Below are positions 6,905 through 10,067 of a stretch of DNA of 10,067 nucleotides, one piece after another. Position numbers and translations under genes: made by a program. The number at the start of each line of letters is the position of its first letter. Within the stretch, counting starts at the first letter, position 1. The stretch covers positions 1 through 10,067 of the forward strand of contig JADYYU010000125.1 in NCBI GenBank assembly GCA_020853515.1. The letters run 5' to 3'. The notes below the pieces were generated by a model. That model did not search any database and was not told the DNA's origin. It was given only the letters and a program-made list of their open reading frames with translations. Origin of the DNA: Chitinophagaceae bacterium. GTDB taxonomy: Bacteria; Bacteroidota; Bacteroidia; Chitinophagales; Chitinophagaceae.

Positions 6905-7927
6905 ATGAAGATTTTATTACAACTATTGTTAGCCTTTTCGCTTATCTTTTCTTTAAATTCATGCCAGAAATATAATCAGATTGACAATACACGAACCATC
7001 AAAACCCCCTACACCATGTTTATTGGTGCCTATACCGGGGCCGTGTACAAAACAAATGATGCCCTCTACATCAGCACCCTGCATCATATCGACAATGCCG
7101 CCATCAGGCAGGTTTTAGTGGCCGATACCAATGTGATGTATGTGAAACAAAATTTTTATTACAGTAAAAATGACGGCGTTTCTTTCAAAGACTCCAAACT
7201 GGATGTACTTGATGAGATTGATCCTTTTTACAAATATTTTATCCCAAATCCGGCTGTGTATGACAAAGTGGACAAGAAAGTATATCTCTGCTGCAAAAGC
7301 GGTCTGGCAGTGAGTTCAGATTACGGTGCCACTTTCACACCTGAAGCCAACTGGACACCCAGCCCACCTGCCAACAACCTGAATATGAGGTCGCTGACCC
7401 AGCTTGATAATGGCACTTTATATCTGATGGGTGACTCCTTAAATCAATATTACAAACAAGGAACCGGCAACTGGACGCTGGTAGCTCCCACCACAGCCTT
7501 ACCCAAAGACACCAATACATGGTACGTTGAACACTCACACGATACGTTGATCGCTATTGATTTCTCAGGCCGCTATGGTATTTATTATAGTGTCAATCTG
7601 GGTGTTGACTGGTTTGCCTGTACCGGGGTTCCAAAAAAGAAAGAAGTCCTGTTTGGTAACCGCGCATTCGGCAGTGACGCATTTTACGTAGGTCTCGACA
7701 GCGGTGGTTTGTACCGCTTAAATGGCACTGCTTTTGTTTCTACCGGCAGCGGCATTCCATGGTGGGCAAAAGTTAGCTTTGTTGAAGGTAAACGTATTGT
7801 GTATCGCACAGACGTTACTAAATATTATTTATTCTGTGCCACTGATATTGGCTTATATATCAGTGAATCATCGGACGGTAAAGACTGGAAGCTGATAAAA
7901 AATGGCACATTCTCCACACTATATTAA
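6905..7927 (+). CDS. Secreted lipoprotein with Asp-box beta-propeller repeats
   Basis: This 340-residue protein starts with a lipoprotein signal peptide: MKILLQLL, a hydrophobic core, and LNSC with the lipidated cysteine at residue 20. At least four Asp-box-like motifs (SxDxGxxW type) follow: SKNDGVSF (87-94), SSDYGATF (137-144), SVNLGVDW (229-236) and SSDGKDW (322-328). This pattern marks BNR/sialidase-like beta-propellers, but I see no sialidase catalytic residues, so a scaffold or binding role is more likely. I chose the ATG at 6905 over a TTG at 6896. It begins a three-gene plus-strand set: the next gene starts 25 bases later, and then comes an Omp85-type barrel. A weak -7-like TTAATTTG lies at 6879-6886. 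The exact family is not recognised. Confidence 0.8.
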   Translation: MKILLQLLLAFSLIFSLNSCQKYNQIDNTRTIKTPYTMFIGAYTGAVYKTNDALYISTLHHIDNAAIRQVLVADTNVMYVKQNFYYSKNDGVSFKDSKLDVLDEIDPFYKYFIPNPAVYDKVDKKVYLCCKSGLAVSSDYGATFTPEANWTPSPPANNLNMRSLTQLDNGTLYLMGDSLNQYYKQGTGNWTLVAPTTALPKDTNTWYVEHSHDTLIAIDFSGRYGIYYSVNLGVDWFACTGVPKKKEVLFGNRAFGSDAFYVGLDSGGLYRLNGTAFVSTGSGIPWWAKVSFVEGKRIVYRTDVTKYYLFCATDIGLYISESSDGKDWKLIKNGTFSTLY

Positions 7928-7952
7928 TGCGTACCTTCGTTTAATTATTTAA

Positions 7953-8753
7953 ATGAAGACCACCTTTTTTCTGACCCTTGTTTTTTCATTTGCGAAACTC
8001 TTCGCGGCTGATTCGCTGGTGTTTTTAAAAAAAATCCCGGTAACCGCCCACTTGTTCACCACCGATCCTGTCGGTAACCTCTATTTGGTAAAAGGGAATA
8101 ATTCGCTGGTTAAATACAATGCAAACGGCGACAGTCTTGCTTTCTTCAACGAAATCAAAAAAGGAAAAATTACGCAGATCGATGCCAGCAATCCCTTGCG
8201 GGTACTGGTGTATTTTGCCGATTATGGCAATATTCTGATTTTAGATAATATACTCTCGCTCAAAAGCACGCTCAGGCTCAGTGCGCTCGGTATCATCAAT
8301 GCCCCCTGTATGGCCAACTCGGCTGACGGCAATATATGGGTTTACGATCCGGCAGGTACCCTAGTAAAAATCAACACAAAACCCGAGATCAGCTTTACCT
8401 CGTCTTTGCGGAATGTACTGGATAAGGCCATAGACCCGGTTTATATGACCGAGCAAGACCGTTTTCTCTATATTGTAGACTCCACTGAAGGGGTGAAAAA
8501 ATTTGATCAGTTTGGCTTATTCAAAACCAGTTTCCCATTCATCACGAAAGAAATTCAGTATTTTAATTCCTATCTGGTTTATTTTTCTGCTCCCTGGCTC
8601 ATCTCGTACAACACGCTGTCGATGAACGAAAATAAGATACGGCTACCGGGCGAAGAAGATATTCTGAAAGTGAGAGTTGAACGAAATCTGGTTTATATTC
8701 AACGCCGTGATTGTATTGATATTTATTCATTACAAGAAGATAATGTTGACTAA
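7953..8753 (+). CDS. Secreted propeller-like protein of unrecognised family
   Basis: The 266-residue product has a Sec signal peptide (MKTTFFLTLVFSFAKLFA, probable cleavage near residue 18 or 19) and no lipobox, so it is likely periplasmic or surface-exposed. The mature part shows repeated blade-like strands of the form DGN-(L/I)-Y/W-V-x-D...L-x-K-(Y/I/F)-(N/D): residues 38-62, 122-141, 166-187 and the C-terminal LVYIQRRDCIDIYSL. The segment IDASNPLRVLVYFADYGNILILD (split around residues 76-98) looks like conserved hypothetical proteins of Bacteroidota as I remember them. The stop codon overlaps the start of the Omp85-type gene by 11 bases, so the two are almost certainly translationally linked. 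No enzymatic motif is visible. A partner or accessory role for the barrel is inferred from the context. Confidence 0.75.
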   Translation: MKTTFFLTLVFSFAKLFAADSLVFLKKIPVTAHLFTTDPVGNLYLVKGNNSLVKYNANGDSLAFFNEIKKGKITQIDASNPLRVLVYFADYGNILILDNILSLKSTLRLSALGIINAPCMANSADGNIWVYDPAGTLVKINTKPEISFTSSLRNVLDKAIDPVYMTEQDRFLYIVDSTEGVKKFDQFGLFKTSFPFITKEIQYFNSYLVYFSAPWLISYNTLSMNENKIRLPGEEDILKVRVERNLVYIQRRDCIDIYSLQEDNVD

Positions 8754-10067
8754 ATTTGCTGTTTATCCACCAGTGTTGACCAGCATCCGACTTTTTCTGC
8801 TTATTTTTTTTCCGCTTAGTTTATTTTCCCAAACCAAAATAAACAACAAAACTGCTGTGGTAAAAATTGAAAAATGGGTGCATATCCGGCAGATCACATT
8901 TACAGGAAATACCATTACCAAACAGCATATTGTGCTCAGAGATATGAGTCTCAAAAACGGAGATAGTATACCGGCTGCCGACCTTGATTATGAATTGGAA
9001 TATAACCGGAAAAGAATCCTCAACCTGCAACTGTTTGCAACAGCCAGCTATTCCAAAACCATCGTGCATCCCGATACGATTGATGTTGAATACAAGGTAA
9101 CAGAACTGGTTTACTGGCTGGCGAAACCCTTGTTTAGTCTGGCTGACCGCAATGTCAATGTATGGTGGAAAGAACAACATCACCGGCTCAACAGAACCAA
9201 TATAGGACTTGAATTTACCCGGATTAATTTCAGAGGGCGCAATGAAAAGATCGGCGGCAACATTCAGGGCGGGTATAATAAAAATTTTGAATTCTTTTAT
9301 CAGATTCCCTATGTCGACAAAGGGCTGAAGCATGGTATGGGGGCTTACTTATCTTACGGCACCGGACGCGAAATCAGCTATGTAACAGACAGCAACAAAC
9401 TTCGTTTTTTCAGAAGTGAACATTATCCTTACCAGCGCTTTCAGGCTAAACTGGCTTATACATACCGAAATGCTTACGCAGCCATTCACGAGCTTAACTT
9501 AAGTTACAACTTTTTTAATATCTCAAGACAACTCTATGACTTAAGTCCCACTTTTATTGGCAGTAAGCGAAGAATCAATTATTTCGAGCTCAATTATATT
9601 TTTAAATATAATAATACCGATTTCCGGTTTTACCCCATCAACGGCATCGAGGTCAGGGCCATGGCTACCAAACGGGGTTTGGGTGTAGACAAAGACATTA
9701 ATCAGTTATTGCTGTACACGGAGTCGTCGTATTACCGAACATTATATCACAACCTCTCCCTATCGCTGGTTTTCCGCGGCAGACTATCATTTCCGCAATC
9801 GCAGCCCTACTATTTTAACAGGGCCCTGGGCTTTAAAAATGAGTACGTAAGAGGCTATGAATACTATGTGATCGACGGGAGCCATTATGCGACCTTACGA
9901 AGCAATATCAGGCTTAAGATCATGGACAAAATATGGACCCAGCATTTGATCAGGATCAGTGAGCATGTGCCGCTGAAAGTTTACTGTAAAATATTTGACG
10001 ATGTCGGCTATGTGCCTAATGAACATCCGCTCAACAGTTTTTTAAATAATAAAATGCTGAATGGTTA
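8743..10067 (+). CDS. Omp85/BamA-like outer membrane protein, single POTRA, partial
   Basis: The frame opens at ATG 8743, inside the end of the previous gene, and remains open for 441 codons to the right edge. Residues 1-29 are a signal peptide ending LSLFS, with Gln30 as the likely first mature residue. Residues 46-122 fit one POTRA domain: VHIRQITFTGN opens it, a helix pair follows, and TIDVEYKVTE closes it. From about 125 onward the sequence alternates in beta-strand fashion with many aromatic residues, as in a 16-strand barrel. The hallmark L6 loop motif is present as VRGY (369-372; VRGF/Y in Omp85 proteins), within EYVRGYEYYVIDG. BamA itself carries five POTRA domains, so this is not the essential BamA but a short paralogue. 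Its role may be protein, lipid or small-molecule export. The C-terminal barrel strands lie past the window, likely within a few dozen residues. Confidence 0.87.
   Translation, partial: MLTKFAVYPPVLTSIRLFLLIFFPLSLFSQTKINNKTAVVKIEKWVHIRQITFTGNTITKQHIVLRDMSLKNGDSIPAADLDYELEYNRKRILNLQLFATASYSKTIVHPDTIDVEYKVTELVYWLAKPLFSLADRNVNVWWKEQHHRLNRTNIGLEFTRINFRGRNEKIGGNIQGGYNKNFEFFYQIPYVDKGLKHGMGAYLSYGTGREISYVTDSNKLRFFRSEHYPYQRFQAKLAYTYRNAYAAIHELNLSYNFFNISRQLYDLSPTFIGSKRRINYFELNYIFKYNNTDFRFYPINGIEVRAMATKRGLGVDKDINQLLLYTESSYYRTLYHNLSLSLVFRGRLSFPQSQPYYFNRALGFKNEYVRGYEYYVIDGSHYATLRSNIRLKIMDKIWTQHLIRISEHVPLKVYCKIFDDVGYVPNEHPLNSFLNNKMLNG

Noticed and set aside
6905..7927. Sialidase (neuraminidase) activity for the Asp-box lipoprotein
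   Set aside because: Asp boxes are structural and occur in many propellers. I could not see the arginine triad or FRIP-type motif needed for a sialidase.
8763..9333. Minus-strand open frames of 63 and 170 codons
   Set aside because: They are antisense to the signal peptide, POTRA and first barrel strands of the Omp85-type gene, which has strong family motifs.

Overview
The window looks like chromosomal DNA from a member of the Bacteroidota, most likely a Chitinophagaceae-like organism (the family is a guess). The evidence is the AT-leaning sequence, leaders without clear Shine-Dalgarno sites, two copies of the Bacteroidota -7 promoter element TACCTTTG, secretion signals ending in ...FSQ or ...LNSC, and a divergent pair of a short glycogen-synthase-like gene and panC. 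I see no tRNA, rRNA, insertion sequence, CRISPR array or phage gene.

Layout from left to right. (1) 1-783, minus strand: a GT5-like 'glycogen/starch synthase' fragment that runs off the left edge, divergent from panC (902-1732, plus), the pantothenate synthetase gene. (2) 1985-3445, minus: a long, methionine-rich, cysteine-free protein with a PhaE/phasin-like C-terminus, ending in a clear intrinsic terminator. It is divergent from a MaoC/PhaJ-type (R)-enoyl-CoA hydratase (3589-3999, plus). Together they suggest a polyhydroxyalkanoate (PHA) locus, although no synthase phaC lies in the window. (3) Three minus-strand housekeeping-type genes: a YkuK/DUF458 RNase H-like protein (4029-4502), a small CoA-binding Rossmann protein (4694-5062) and a beta-CASP metallo-beta-lactamase RNase (5352-6755). 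(4) A plus-strand envelope operon: an Asp-box beta-propeller lipoprotein (6905-7927), a secreted propeller-like protein of no family I can name (7953-8753), and an Omp85/BamA-like outer-membrane barrel with one POTRA domain (8743 to beyond the right edge), which overlaps the preceding gene by 11 bases.

No gene-free gap exceeds 300 bases. The largest, 5063-5351, shows nothing I can name. The most interesting parts are the propeller/propeller/Omp85 operon, which by layout resembles a BamB-BamA-type envelope module, and the divergent PhaE-like/PhaJ-like pair. Both readings come from motifs and context only; no database search was possible.
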